From NCBI RefSeq assembly GCF_900168255.1, contig NZ_LT799838.1:2790001-2854000 (forward strand): 64,000 nt of DNA, in the 5' to 3' direction. This document shows, piece by piece, positions 36,349-45,025 of this stretch (its first letter is position 1; each line of letters starts with the position of its first letter). The position numbers and the translations under genes were made by a program. The notes below the pieces were generated by a model. That model searched no databases and was not told the origin of the DNA. It worked only from the letters and a program-made list of their open reading frames with translations. This stretch comes from Psychrobacter sp. DAB_AL43B (lineage in GTDB: Bacteria > Pseudomonadota > Gammaproteobacteria > Pseudomonadales > Moraxellaceae).

Positions 36349-37176
36349 ATGAGTCAACGTACTAAGCTCAACTTATGGCAAAAAATTAAACAGCTGCTAA
36401 CAGCATCGACTGTGCAGTCTGCTATTGATGAAATAAAAACGCCTGAGGATACGCCAGCAGCCAAGGTTGATAATGAGAGCAATACGTCGCAAGCGGAGAA
36501 TTATAGCTTAAAGGCTCATAATGCGGATATTAGTAATTCTAATAGCAAATCTGATAGCAATTCTATTAGTAGTGTTGCTACGGATATTGATGCTGACACT
36601 GACATTGATATTGATATTAAGAGCACCTCGGAGCCACATAGTAATGACGGCATATCTATTGTCGATTACCTTAAACAGTATTTTAATGGCAAAGATTGGC
36701 ACTATACCCATTATCAACCTGCAACCAACGATAGCCAACAGTCGCACCATTTATTTTTAAGGATGCGAAATAAGCAGCTCGATTGTGGCTATTTGTTTCG
36801 TGTGCAAGAGACAAACAATCTGCTGGCAGTCTATGGTGTTTTGCCATTTTTAATACCAGAGAGCCATCAAAGTGCCGCCATGCTTCTCATCACCCAAATT
36901 AATTATGATATGTTGATTGGCAACTTAGAAATGGATATCAACGATGGCGAGATACGCTACAAAAATGCTATCGATATCGAAGCAGTAGGTATTGATGACG
37001 ATATCATTGAGCATTTATTGCAAAGTGTTGTCGCGATGACGACGGTTACCTATGAGATATTTAGTGATTTGATCAGCAACCAAGATCCTGCTAAAGAGTT
37101 GCAAACCTTATTGACGCAACTACGCCAACAAGCAGACTCACGAACGTTTTTTTTGCCAACTCAATTTGTGCAATAA
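36349..37176 (+). CDS. YbjN-domain protein with low-complexity N-terminus
   Basis: 275 residues from the ATG at 36349 (an in-frame TTG at 36331 is possible; no clear ribosome site). Residues about 15-105 are a Ser/Asn/Asp-rich linker with a DIDIDI run. The C-terminal part (about 105-245) matches YbjN-type sensory domains: ISIVDYLKQYF, LFLRMRNKQLDCGYLFRVQE, NLEMDINDGEIRYKNAIDIE. YbjN proteins have been linked to stress and motility regulation in enterobacteria, and the fold resembles type III secretion chaperones. The role here is unknown. Confidence 0.7.
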   Translation: MSQRTKLNLWQKIKQLLTASTVQSAIDEIKTPEDTPAAKVDNESNTSQAENYSLKAHNADISNSNSKSDSNSISSVATDIDADTDIDIDIKSTSEPHSNDGISIVDYLKQYFNGKDWHYTHYQPATNDSQQSHHLFLRMRNKQLDCGYLFRVQETNNLLAVYGVLPFLIPESHQSAAMLLITQINYDMLIGNLEMDINDGEIRYKNAIDIEAVGIDDDIIEHLLQSVVAMTTVTYEIFSDLISNQDPAKELQTLLTQLRQQADSRTFFLPTQFVQ

Positions 37177-37269
37177 AACATCACTATCTTTAGCAATCAC
37201 CTTGCGCTCAATATGTTATTTTAAAAACACCTCTTTCAAAAACCAAACCTTTAGAAAATCATCAACATT

Positions 37270-38229
37270 ATGCTAAAAATTGCCTACTCTGACATTTTTT
37301 GTTATTCAGTGCCCGAAAAACACCGCTTTCCGATGCAAAAATACACCATGATTCCTGAGCGCCTATTGGCAGAAGGCACTATCAGCGCCGATAATTTTTT
37401 TGCGCCTGCACGCTTGAGTGAAGCTGAGATTTTAACTACCCATACGCAAGAGTATTGGTACAAGCTTAAGACCCAAACGTTGCCAAGAAAAGAGGCTCGA
37501 GCTATCGGCTTTGAGATGACGCCAGAGCTGGTAGAGCGTGGTCGATATATTGCTCACGCAACCTATGAATGTGCGCTTTATGCGCAGCAATATGGCGTGG
37601 CAATGAATGTCGCGGGCGGTACCCATCATGCGTTTGCTGATCATGGTGAGGGGTTTTGCGTCTTTAATGATGTTTGTATTGCCAGTAACTTATTATTAAA
37701 TCGTGGATTGGCGCAAAAGATTTTGGTGGTCGATTTGGATGTTCATCAAGGTAATGGTAACGCTAACATCATGACAGACGAGCCTCGCGTTTTTGTTTTT
37801 AGTATGCATGGCGCAAAGAATTATCCATTTCGCAAACAAGTATCAGACTTAGATATTGAGCTAGATAACGATACCGGTGATGAAGAATATTTACAGATTT
37901 TGATGGATATACTACCCCGTTTAATCGCTGATTTTGTACCGGATATCATTTTTTATCAGTCTGCTGTAGATGTCCTTGCAACGGATAAGCTGGGTAAACT
38001 GGGACTAACGATAGAAGGGTGCAAGGCTCGTGATGAATACGTCTTACGCCAAGCAAAAGCGGCCAATATTCCAGTGGCTATCGTCATGGGTGGCGGTTAT
38101 TCAGAAGACATTGAAGATGTGGTTGAGGCGCACTGTAATACTTTTCGGCTGGCGCAGCAGATATTTTTTGATAAAACGGCTGGCGAATCTGTAGCGTCAG
38201 CGGCGAATCTCGCTACTATTAAGTCATGA
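37270..38229 (+). CDS. Histone deacetylase-family protein (AcuC/HDAC-like)
   Basis: 319 residues. The arginase/deacetylase fold is clear: GGTHHAF with the catalytic His pair, GEGFCVFNDV, zinc ligands in VVDLDVHQGNGN, MHGAKNYPF, and the third ligand region QSAVDVLATDKLGKL, then MGGGYS. Bacterial relatives deacetylate lysines (AcuC) or small amines. It resembles class IV-like 'deacetylase' proteins common in proteobacteria. Its last 11 bp overlap, tail to tail, the end of the leftward TSUP gene. Confidence 0.88.
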   Translation: MLKIAYSDIFCYSVPEKHRFPMQKYTMIPERLLAEGTISADNFFAPARLSEAEILTTHTQEYWYKLKTQTLPRKEARAIGFEMTPELVERGRYIAHATYECALYAQQYGVAMNVAGGTHHAFADHGEGFCVFNDVCIASNLLLNRGLAQKILVVDLDVHQGNGNANIMTDEPRVFVFSMHGAKNYPFRKQVSDLDIELDNDTGDEEYLQILMDILPRLIADFVPDIIFYQSAVDVLATDKLGKLGLTIEGCKARDEYVLRQAKAANIPVAIVMGGGYSEDIEDVVEAHCNTFRLAQQIFFDKTAGESVASAANLATIKS

Positions 38230-39004
38230 ACGACGCAATACCCTGCCAACCGACACGAATACCAAGTACCGTTAGGATCAATAAAATAAGCTGACGAAAA
38301 CGCGCTTGCGGTAAATAGCGACGTAAGCGAATACCGACTAAAAGCGCGGCAATAGACAGTACACTTAGGAAGGTAATCAGCTGCCATTCCTCACTGCTTA
38401 GCGCCATAATAGGCTCGCGCAGGACGATAATTTGGGCGATTTTACCTAAAAAATAGCACATATTACCAACTTTAGCGACGGTGTTTTTATCGTTACTGGC
38501 AGACAATAGGTACATCATCAGTATGGTCGACATGGCGTTGGTCGCGCCGCCAATGATGCCTGCACTAAATCCAACGGCAATCAGCACAGGCTTAGTATCG
38601 GGTAGACGAATTTGTTTACCGAGCAGGCTACTTAAGACATAAAAACCAATGACAGCTGCCAATACCAATAAAATATAAGCGCTATCTACCCATAACAATA
38701 GCTTTGCGCCTAGAATACTACCGAGTAAGCTGGTTAACGCCAGCAACCAATAGCGTCTGCCATAATAGGTAAAGTTTTGCCAGATCGTGCGACCGCCACC
38801 TGCCAGCCAAGTCATCGCATTGAGTAATAACGATGGAAAAATGACTAAGACAATAGCATGAGGTAACGGATACATACTGGCAAGCGCGGTGGTAGTCACT
38901 AAAGTCACACCAAGCCCGCTAATACCATGTAGCAATGATGCCAGTGCAAAGATAGCTATCAGCAATAGCGTCTGTGTGCTATCACCATCTATCATGCCTG
39001 TCAT
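38219..39004 (-). CDS. TSUP/TauE-SafE family membrane exporter
   Basis: 261 residues from the ATG at 39004 (AAGG six bases upstream; an in-frame TTG 18 bp earlier is rejected). Eight or so transmembrane helices in two repeats. The first repeat has the motif LLHGISGLGVTLVTTTAL and the second GFSAGIIGGATNAMSTILMMYLL, both typical of DUF81/TauE proteins that export sulfite, sulfoacetate or similar anions. Substrate unknown. It is 96 bp downstream of coaBC on the same strand. Confidence 0.88.
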   Translation of the reverse strand: MTGMIDGDSTQTLLLIAIFALASLLHGISGLGVTLVTTTALASMYPLPHAIVLVIFPSLLLNAMTWLAGGGRTIWQNFTYYGRRYWLLALTSLLGSILGAKLLLWVDSAYILLVLAAVIGFYVLSSLLGKQIRLPDTKPVLIAVGFSAGIIGGATNAMSTILMMYLLSASNDKNTVAKVGNMCYFLGKIAQIIVLREPIMALSSEEWQLITFLSVLSIAALLVGIRLRRYLPQARFRQLILLILTVLGIRVGWQGIASFMT

Positions 39005-39103
39005 ATCAGCCTTACCAATCAAAGCTTACTGTCTTTTTCTATACTTATGCTTATATAACGAGGCTTTACACTCATCATTGCACTAACCCTTGTACTAGCC
39101 ACT

Positions 39104-39127
39104 GCATTAAGCATTGCATTAAGCATT
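39104..39127. repeat. 12-bp tandem duplication over the coaBC stop codon
   Basis: Two exact copies of GCATTAAGCATT; the coaBC stop (39119-39121) lies in the second unit, so a second in-frame stop follows 12 bp later. Confidence 0.9.
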
Positions 39128-40504
39128 GTGACGTTGCCAGATTGCCCCGCCAATAATACTTACTAACTGCTCAGCGATCTTATCTTTACTCGCCTTATCA
39201 AGCGTGATGCTATCGTGTTCATAACGCTCTGAGAAAAACACCTCCATGGCATTATCATCACTCGCAAAACCAATATCTGCCCGCGAGACATCATTACAAG
39301 CAATCAAATCTAGGTCTTTAGACACGAGCTTACCACGAGCATAACGCTCAACATCTTGCGTTTCTGCCGCAAAACCAACGACAAATAGCGCTGGATGAGC
39401 AAGCGAAATCGTCGCTAAGATATCAGGGTTTTTCACCAAGCTCAGCGTCATCGTATCTTGGGTTTTTTTAATTTTTTGCGGGGCGGCTTCTTCGGTACGA
39501 TAATCCGCTACAGCCGCCGTTGCAATAAAGATATCAGCGGCACGCGTATCATATTGGCTATTAGCACTAGCTAAGCTATCATGATCCAAATGCGTATGGT
39601 CATCACCATGTTCATCACCACAGCCACAGTCATCGTGATGATGATCATGGTTGTGATGGTCATCTTGCTCATCTTCAACGACATACTGTAGGGCGCTATG
39701 CGTACCTTGCACACACTGCTGGGCAGCAATCAGCATCTCTTTAGCCGATAATACATCAATGCGCGTGACATTAAGCGGTGTCGGTAGAGCCACTTTACCA
39801 CCGGCAATCAAAATAACCTCGGCACCAGCAGCAACACAGGCGCGCGCTAAAGCAAAACCCATTTTACCAGTCGAGTGATTGGACAAATAACGTACCGGAT
39901 CGATTGCTTCAACCGTTGGACCTGCGGTAATCACTACTCTCTTACCTGCTAATAGCTGCGGTGTCGTTTGCATTGCATTAAACAACAGCACTTCGGCTAA
40001 TAATGCTTCCGGCTCAGGCAATCGCCCTGCGCCTACATCGCCGCACGCCTGCTCACCACTTGCTGGCGTAATGATTTGATAATTCATATCACGCAGGGTT
40101 TGCACATTTAGGTTAACCGCTGGATGTGCCCACATTTGCTGGTTCATCGCCGGTGCAATAATGACTGGTGCCGTCGTTGCCAGACATACAGTCGTTAGCA
40201 AATCATCAGCCATACCCATCGCAAGCCGTGCCAAAGTATTGGCGGATGCCGGCGCTATCACGACCAAATCTGCCCACTTCGCAAGCTCAATATGACCCAT
40301 ACCCGCTTCCGCTTGCTCATCGAGTAATGAGATATGCACCTCATTACCAGTCAAAGCTTGTAACGTTAATGGGGTAATAAAGGCTTGCGCGCCTGAGGTC
40401 ATAATAACGCGCACCTCAAAGCCTGCCTTAATTAATAGACGGGCAAATATAGCAGATTTATAAGCGGCGATACCGCCGGTGATAGCAAGCAGGATATTTG
40501 ACAT
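39119..40504 (-). CDS. coaBC: Bifunctional CoaBC (PPC synthetase / PPC decarboxylase) with a His/Cys-rich insertion
   Basis: 461 residues; usual length is about 400. N-terminal CoaC flavoprotein decarboxylase: ITGGIAAYK, active-site His in HIELAKWAD, PAMNQQMW, and Cys in GEQACGDVGAGRL. C-terminal CoaB synthetase: ITAGPTVEAIDPVRYLSNHSTGKMG, NPDIL, and KDLDLIACNDVS. Together they make 4'-phosphopantetheine for coenzyme A. Between about 278 and 318, inside CoaB, is an extra segment very rich in His, Asp and Cys (HHNHDHHHDDCGCG...HGDDHTHLDHD). The frame is intact on both sides. Divergent from radC, a common pairing. Confidence 0.95.
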   Translation of the reverse strand: MSNILLAITGGIAAYKSAIFARLLIKAGFEVRVIMTSGAQAFITPLTLQALTGNEVHISLLDEQAEAGMGHIELAKWADLVVIAPASANTLARLAMGMADDLLTTVCLATTAPVIIAPAMNQQMWAHPAVNLNVQTLRDMNYQIITPASGEQACGDVGAGRLPEPEALLAEVLLFNAMQTTPQLLAGKRVVITAGPTVEAIDPVRYLSNHSTGKMGFALARACVAAGAEVILIAGGKVALPTPLNVTRIDVLSAKEMLIAAQQCVQGTHSALQYVVEDEQDDHHNHDHHHDDCGCGDEHGDDHTHLDHDSLASANSQYDTRAADIFIATAAVADYRTEEAAPQKIKKTQDTMTLSLVKNPDILATISLAHPALFVVGFAAETQDVERYARGKLVSKDLDLIACNDVSRADIGFASDDNAMEVFFSERYEHDSITLDKASKDKIAEQLVSIIGGAIWQRHNA

Positions 40505-40632
40505 AAGCGTGACATCAGCAAAGAATTGAAAGATAAAAATTGCGCTTATAGTAACAATTATGCGATAAGTTAGGGGAAGTTTTCTAGATTTATCTTATTT
40601 ATCGAGTATTAACTGCATTTCAAGGAGTGACA

Positions 40633-41316
40633 ATGGCGATCAAAGACTGGCATGAAGATGACCGACCGCGTGAAAAGCTACTCAAATTTGGCGCAGCCCA
40701 TTTATCTGATGCCGAAATATTAGCGATATTCCTACGTACCGGTACGCGATCACAGTCAGCCATAGAGCTGGCTCGTCATCTGATTGATCAGTTCGGTAGC
40801 CTCGCAGAACTCTTAGCTGCGCCTCAAGAGACCGTGCTTGCTTGTCATGGTATTGGCCCTGCTAAGTACGCGCAGATACTTGCGTCACTTGAGATGGGCA
40901 GGCGCTATTTAGACAGTCAGCTTAAGACTGGTCAAGCATTAGGTCGCTCACAAATGGTCAAAGATTACATTAGCACTCAGTTACGCGGTGAACCTCGTGA
41001 AGTCTTTGCGGTACTCTGTTTGGACAATGCGTTAAATTTAATCAATTTTGAGATATTATTTACAGGTGGCATCTCTTCTTGCTCAGTCTGCATCAAACAT
41101 GTGCTGCGTCACGCTTTGAGCCACGCTGCCAGCCAGCTTATCGTCGCTCACAACCATCCTCATACAGATGCTACACCATCAACGGCAGATAATCTTTTGA
41201 CCTATGAGTTAAAAAAAGCCTGTGATTTAATAGACTTATCTTTAGTTGACCATATCATTGTGGGACGCAATGAAACCTTATCTTATGCCGAGAGCTTCTT
41301 GCCGCCTTTTGGCTAG
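40633..41316 (+). CDS. radC: RadC/UPF0758 JAB-domain protein
   Basis: 227 residues from the ATG at 40633, with AAGGAG five bases upstream; an in-frame GTG at 40627 overlaps it. N-terminal helix-hairpin-helix (LAELLAAPQETVLACHGIGPAKYAQI) and a C-terminal JAB/MPN domain with the metal motif HNHPHTDATPSTAD. Despite its name, a role in recombinational repair is not established; the fold suggests a metallo-peptidase or nuclease-like enzyme. Divergent from coaBC. Confidence 0.93.
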   Translation: MAIKDWHEDDRPREKLLKFGAAHLSDAEILAIFLRTGTRSQSAIELARHLIDQFGSLAELLAAPQETVLACHGIGPAKYAQILASLEMGRRYLDSQLKTGQALGRSQMVKDYISTQLRGEPREVFAVLCLDNALNLINFEILFTGGISSCSVCIKHVLRHALSHAASQLIVAHNHPHTDATPSTADNLLTYELKKACDLIDLSLVDHIIVGRNETLSYAESFLPPFG

Positions 41317-41697
41317 TTAGCTACAAATGCTATTTTTTTAGATATATGAGAAAATCCTGATACATATTATCGACACAGCGTAGCATTTCCGCTCTTGATA
41401 GTTATAAACAACTGTTTCATATTGGTAGTTAACTTTAATTTTAGCTTGGAACTTTAAATAATTTAGAAAATACATTGTTCTGCGATGTTCAATTTCCATT
41501 TATCGAACTTCCATTTACGGTCACTTATGCGGTCACTTGTAAAATTAATTGCTTTAAACCAGACATAAGAATAAACATCAACCTTATTCTATAAAAGCAA
41601 ATGATTGAAATATAAAACAAAAATTATATTTATTTCAAAATTTCCTATTCACTTACATTTTTTACGCTGTTGATTTGGCGTTATAAAGGAGGCAGTC
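41317..41697. other. AT-rich intergenic region upstream of fadE
   Basis: 381 bp without a gene. It contains short tandem repeats (TTCCATTTA twice near 41495-41518, CGGTCACTT twice near 41518-41538). The fadE promoter must be here; no FadR-type site is recognised. Confidence 0.4.
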
Positions 41698-44625
41698 ATG
41701 GCCATTGGCTTATTTATTTTGGCAGTAATCATTCAATTAGCCATGGTGTTGGCCATCTTTTTGTTGTCTTTATCACGTGTTACTGGCAGTGTTGTTGCCC
41801 TGATCACCGTCCTTGTCACCGCCTTTATCAGTCCATGGTCGCTTATTTTAGGCATACCGCTAGCACTACTTTGCCTAGTCCTACTCATCGCTCCTATTCG
41901 TCAAACACTGATCACCAAACCCGTTTATAAAACCTTGGGCGGTGCGATGCCTAGTATGAGTGATACGGAGCGTGAAGCCCTTGATGCTGGTACCAGCTGG
42001 TGGGAAAAAGAGCTGTTTATGGGTGCGCCAGATTGGGATACCTTTGCTGAATACCCTTATCCTCAATTATCAGCAGAAGAACAAAGCTTTATTGATAATG
42101 AAGTAGAAGCGCTATGTATGATGCTCGATGAGTGGCAAATCCACCATGAAGATAAAGAGCTGTCACCAGAGGCGTGGCTGTTTATCAAAGCCAATGGCTT
42201 TTTGGGATTAATCATACCGAAAGAATATGGCGGTTTAGAATTTAGCTCTTATGCCCAAAGTCGCGTGATGAGTAAAATCGCTTCGCGCTCACCGACCGCC
42301 GCAGTGACCTGTATGGTACCGAACTCGCTCGGTCCTGGTGAGCTATTGATGCACTACGGGACTGATGAGCAAAAGCAACGTTGGTTACCCGGTCTTGCTA
42401 AAGGTGAGGAAATTCCCTGCTTTGGTTTGACTGGTCCAGAAGCTGGCTCTGACGCAGGCGCCATCCCTGATACCGGTGTGGTTTGTTATGGGTTGCATGA
42501 AGGCGAGCAAGTACTCGGTCTGCGTATGAATTTCTCTAAGCGCTGGATTACATTGGCACCTATCGCCACGGTCGTTGGTTTGGCCTTTAAAATGCATGAC
42601 CCAGAAGGTTTGCTTGGTAATCTAGAAAAAACGGATTATGGTATTACTTGTGCGTTAGTGCCTGCTAACCATGAAGGGGTGATTATAGGCCCCCGTCACA
42701 ATCCAATCGGCTCACCCTTTATGAATGGTACCGTCGATGGTAACGATGTGTTTATACCGTTAGATTATATTATCGGTGGCGTTGAAAATGCCGGACGCGG
42801 TTGGCGTATGCTGATGGAATGTTTGGGTGTTGGACGCGGTATTTCGTTGCCAGCTTTATCAACTTCAGCCAGTGAAATGACCTACTTAACTGTTGGTGCT
42901 TTTGCCAAAGTTCGTGAACAATTTAAAATCTCCGTCGGTAAATTCGAAGGCGTGCAAGATGCCACTAGTCGTATGGCCAGTAACACTTATATGTTAGAAG
43001 CCTTTCGTCATTTGGTCACCTGTGGTCTAAACCAAGGTGGTACACCATCCGTTATGACGGCAATGGCAAAATACTATGCGACTGAAACCATGCGCGAGGT
43101 AATCAATGACGGTATGGATGTCGTTGGTGGTCGCGCAGTGCAAATGGGACCTCGTAACTTTTTAGCGATTCCTTACCAAGCGATTCCTGTATCTATTACC
43201 GTTGAGGGTGCCAATATATTGACGCGCTCATTGATGATCTTTGGTCAAGGGGCGATGCGTTGCCACCCTTATCTATTCGATGAATTGCAACTGTTGCAAA
43301 GCGAAGATAAAGAAGGCGCACTCAAGCAGTTCGATACTCTATTCTTTAAGCATCTAGGTTATACCTTTAATCGCGGGGCAAAAGCATTTGTGGCAGGTTA
43401 TGTCGGTGGTAGCAATCATGCACCAAGTTTTGCCGATAGCTTTACCCGTCCTTATTACAAGAACATTAACCGCTTGAGCGCAGGTTTTTCTTTAACAGCA
43501 GATATGGCATTAGGGTTGCTCGCTGGTGATCTAAAACGTAAAGAAATGCTCTCTGGGCGCTTGGCAGATATCCATGCCCACCTATTTATCTGTACAGCGA
43601 TTTTACAATTTTATGAATATGGCAGCAAATCAGCAGCCGAACGCTTGCACGCTGAAGTGGCATTAAAAGATAGCCTTTATACCATTCAAGAAGCGTTTAT
43701 TGCTTTATTTGCCAACTTCCCTAATCGCATGGCGGCCAGTGTGGTCAGCTTTGTGACTTTCCCAAGTGGTCGTATCTTTGCACCAGTAAGCGATGAGCTG
43801 AAACGCAAATTGGGCGATACCTTTATGGATGATTTTGCAGCCAACCCCTTCCGCGACTATCTCAAAACAATGGTTTATTACAATACTGAGCCAGATGATG
43901 TTACGGGGCGTATGGAGCATGCCTATCAAATGCTGCTCGAAGTTGAACCTTTATGGCAGAAGTTTAAAAAAGCAGAACATAAAGACAGCTTTGAAGGTTT
44001 AACCTTTGAAGATCATGTGGTCTACGCCAGTCAAAACGGTGACATTACTGAAGAAGAGGCGGAGCAGCTGATAACCTATAATGCGGTACGCTATGATTCA
44101 TTATTGACCGATGTATTTGATATGCATTTATCTAAAGCTCAAGAACGTGATAATCCGCACAGTTTAGAAAATGCCGTGCATAAGCTGACAGACTATGCAC
44201 AACTAAAAAACGATGCCCAATTGAAAAATGATGCACAGCTAAAGCATGATTTACCTACGGATAATATCGAGCAGATGCCTGATCATGTGGCACCAGTGAC
44301 AGATGTTGAACAACCGACGGGAGATACCAATCCTGACCATGGCTATGAAAGTGATGGTGACGTAAAGATGGTCAATGAACAAGATACAGTCGAGGAAACT
44401 CGCGCACAAACAAACTTCAATGAGTCAAACCCTGAAGCACAAGCACTTAACCCTCGTCACCGTGATGCTGAATCACACCTAAGCGAGCGCATGAGCTACA
44501 ACCATCGCCTAGACAATAACTCTGCTAAACCAGATAGTTTAAAAGCCGATAATACACAGCAAACAGAGAGTAGTGACCCTACATGGAAAGATGGTTTGCG
44601 CCGTGATAAAAACGACAATGTCTAA
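41698..44625 (+). CDS. fadE: FadE-type acyl-CoA dehydrogenase with a long hydrophilic C-terminal tail
   Basis: 975 residues, start preceded by AAAGGAGG. Two N-terminal transmembrane helices (about 4-28 and 32-60), then the FadE core: IKANGFLGLIIPKEYGGL, MVPNSLGPGELL, FGLTGPEAGSDAGA, RWITLAPIATVVG, VGRGISLPAL and YAAT-region equivalents, ending near residue 825. It catalyses the first step of fatty-acid beta-oxidation. E. coli FadE has about 814 residues; the extra 140 here are Asp/Asn/Gln-rich without a fold I recognise and begin with three AQLKND/HD repeats. Confidence 0.93.
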   Translation: MAIGLFILAVIIQLAMVLAIFLLSLSRVTGSVVALITVLVTAFISPWSLILGIPLALLCLVLLIAPIRQTLITKPVYKTLGGAMPSMSDTEREALDAGTSWWEKELFMGAPDWDTFAEYPYPQLSAEEQSFIDNEVEALCMMLDEWQIHHEDKELSPEAWLFIKANGFLGLIIPKEYGGLEFSSYAQSRVMSKIASRSPTAAVTCMVPNSLGPGELLMHYGTDEQKQRWLPGLAKGEEIPCFGLTGPEAGSDAGAIPDTGVVCYGLHEGEQVLGLRMNFSKRWITLAPIATVVGLAFKMHDPEGLLGNLEKTDYGITCALVPANHEGVIIGPRHNPIGSPFMNGTVDGNDVFIPLDYIIGGVENAGRGWRMLMECLGVGRGISLPALSTSASEMTYLTVGAFAKVREQFKISVGKFEGVQDATSRMASNTYMLEAFRHLVTCGLNQGGTPSVMTAMAKYYATETMREVINDGMDVVGGRAVQMGPRNFLAIPYQAIPVSITVEGANILTRSLMIFGQGAMRCHPYLFDELQLLQSEDKEGALKQFDTLFFKHLGYTFNRGAKAFVAGYVGGSNHAPSFADSFTRPYYKNINRLSAGFSLTADMALGLLAGDLKRKEMLSGRLADIHAHLFICTAILQFYEYGSKSAAERLHAEVALKDSLYTIQEAFIALFANFPNRMAASVVSFVTFPSGRIFAPVSDELKRKLGDTFMDDFAANPFRDYLKTMVYYNTEPDDVTGRMEHAYQMLLEVEPLWQKFKKAEHKDSFEGLTFEDHVVYASQNGDITEEEAEQLITYNAVRYDSLLTDVFDMHLSKAQERDNPHSLENAVHKLTDYAQLKNDAQLKNDAQLKHDLPTDNIEQMPDHVAPVTDVEQPTGDTNPDHGYESDGDVKMVNEQDTVEETRAQTNFNESNPEAQALNPRHRDAESHLSERMSYNHRLDNNSAKPDSLKADNTQQTESSDPTWKDGLRRDKNDNV
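44197..44250 (+). repeat. Three 18-bp imperfect tandem repeats in the fadE tail
   Basis: Encodes AQLKND, AQLKND, AQLKHD. The units differ at synonymous positions, so the repeat is not very recent. Confidence 0.9.
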
Positions 44626-45025
44626 CCATGATTAGTCTAGCTATATTCATTTAATTGCATTCATTTAATTGTAGTCATTTAAGTAAGCGAGATGCTCTCA
44701 TCAGAGTCATCTCGCTTTTTTATTTAACCGCTCACATTACTTTTCAATATTTATTCAACATCTCTTAATTCCCTCAATTTTATATAAATTTTTGACGGAT
44801 GAAAAATCTCGAACATAACCTGCCCATAATGTCACGTTATTTAAATCATAAAAAATTCTTGCAGTATCCCCAACAATTCTTTTATATTGTCCCCAAAATC
44901 TGACTTGATGGTCAGGTAACAAATTAATAGATGTCATAAAAGTCATAGTACAAGCGACATTGCACTCATGTTGATTGCGATATCTCATTTATTTCTGTGC
45001 GTGACAGATACCAAGGGTAGAGTTT
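44626..45025. other. Intergenic region between fadE and the symporter gene
   Basis: 400 bp. Holds a tandem ATTCATTTAATTG repeat near 44645-44671, the fadE terminator, and the symporter promoter. A 77-codon leftward frame at 44755-44988 has no convincing ribosome site and no recognisable family, so it is not called. Confidence 0.45.
44685..44720 (+). terminator. Intrinsic terminator of fadE
   Basis: AAGCGAGATG / CATCTCGCTT, ten-bp arms, 13-base loop, then a T-run. Confidence 0.88.

Noticed and set aside
44755..44988. 77-codon leftward frame between fadE and the symporter gene
   Set aside because: No convincing ribosome site, no recognisable family, composition like intergenic DNA, and it overlaps the expected symporter promoter.
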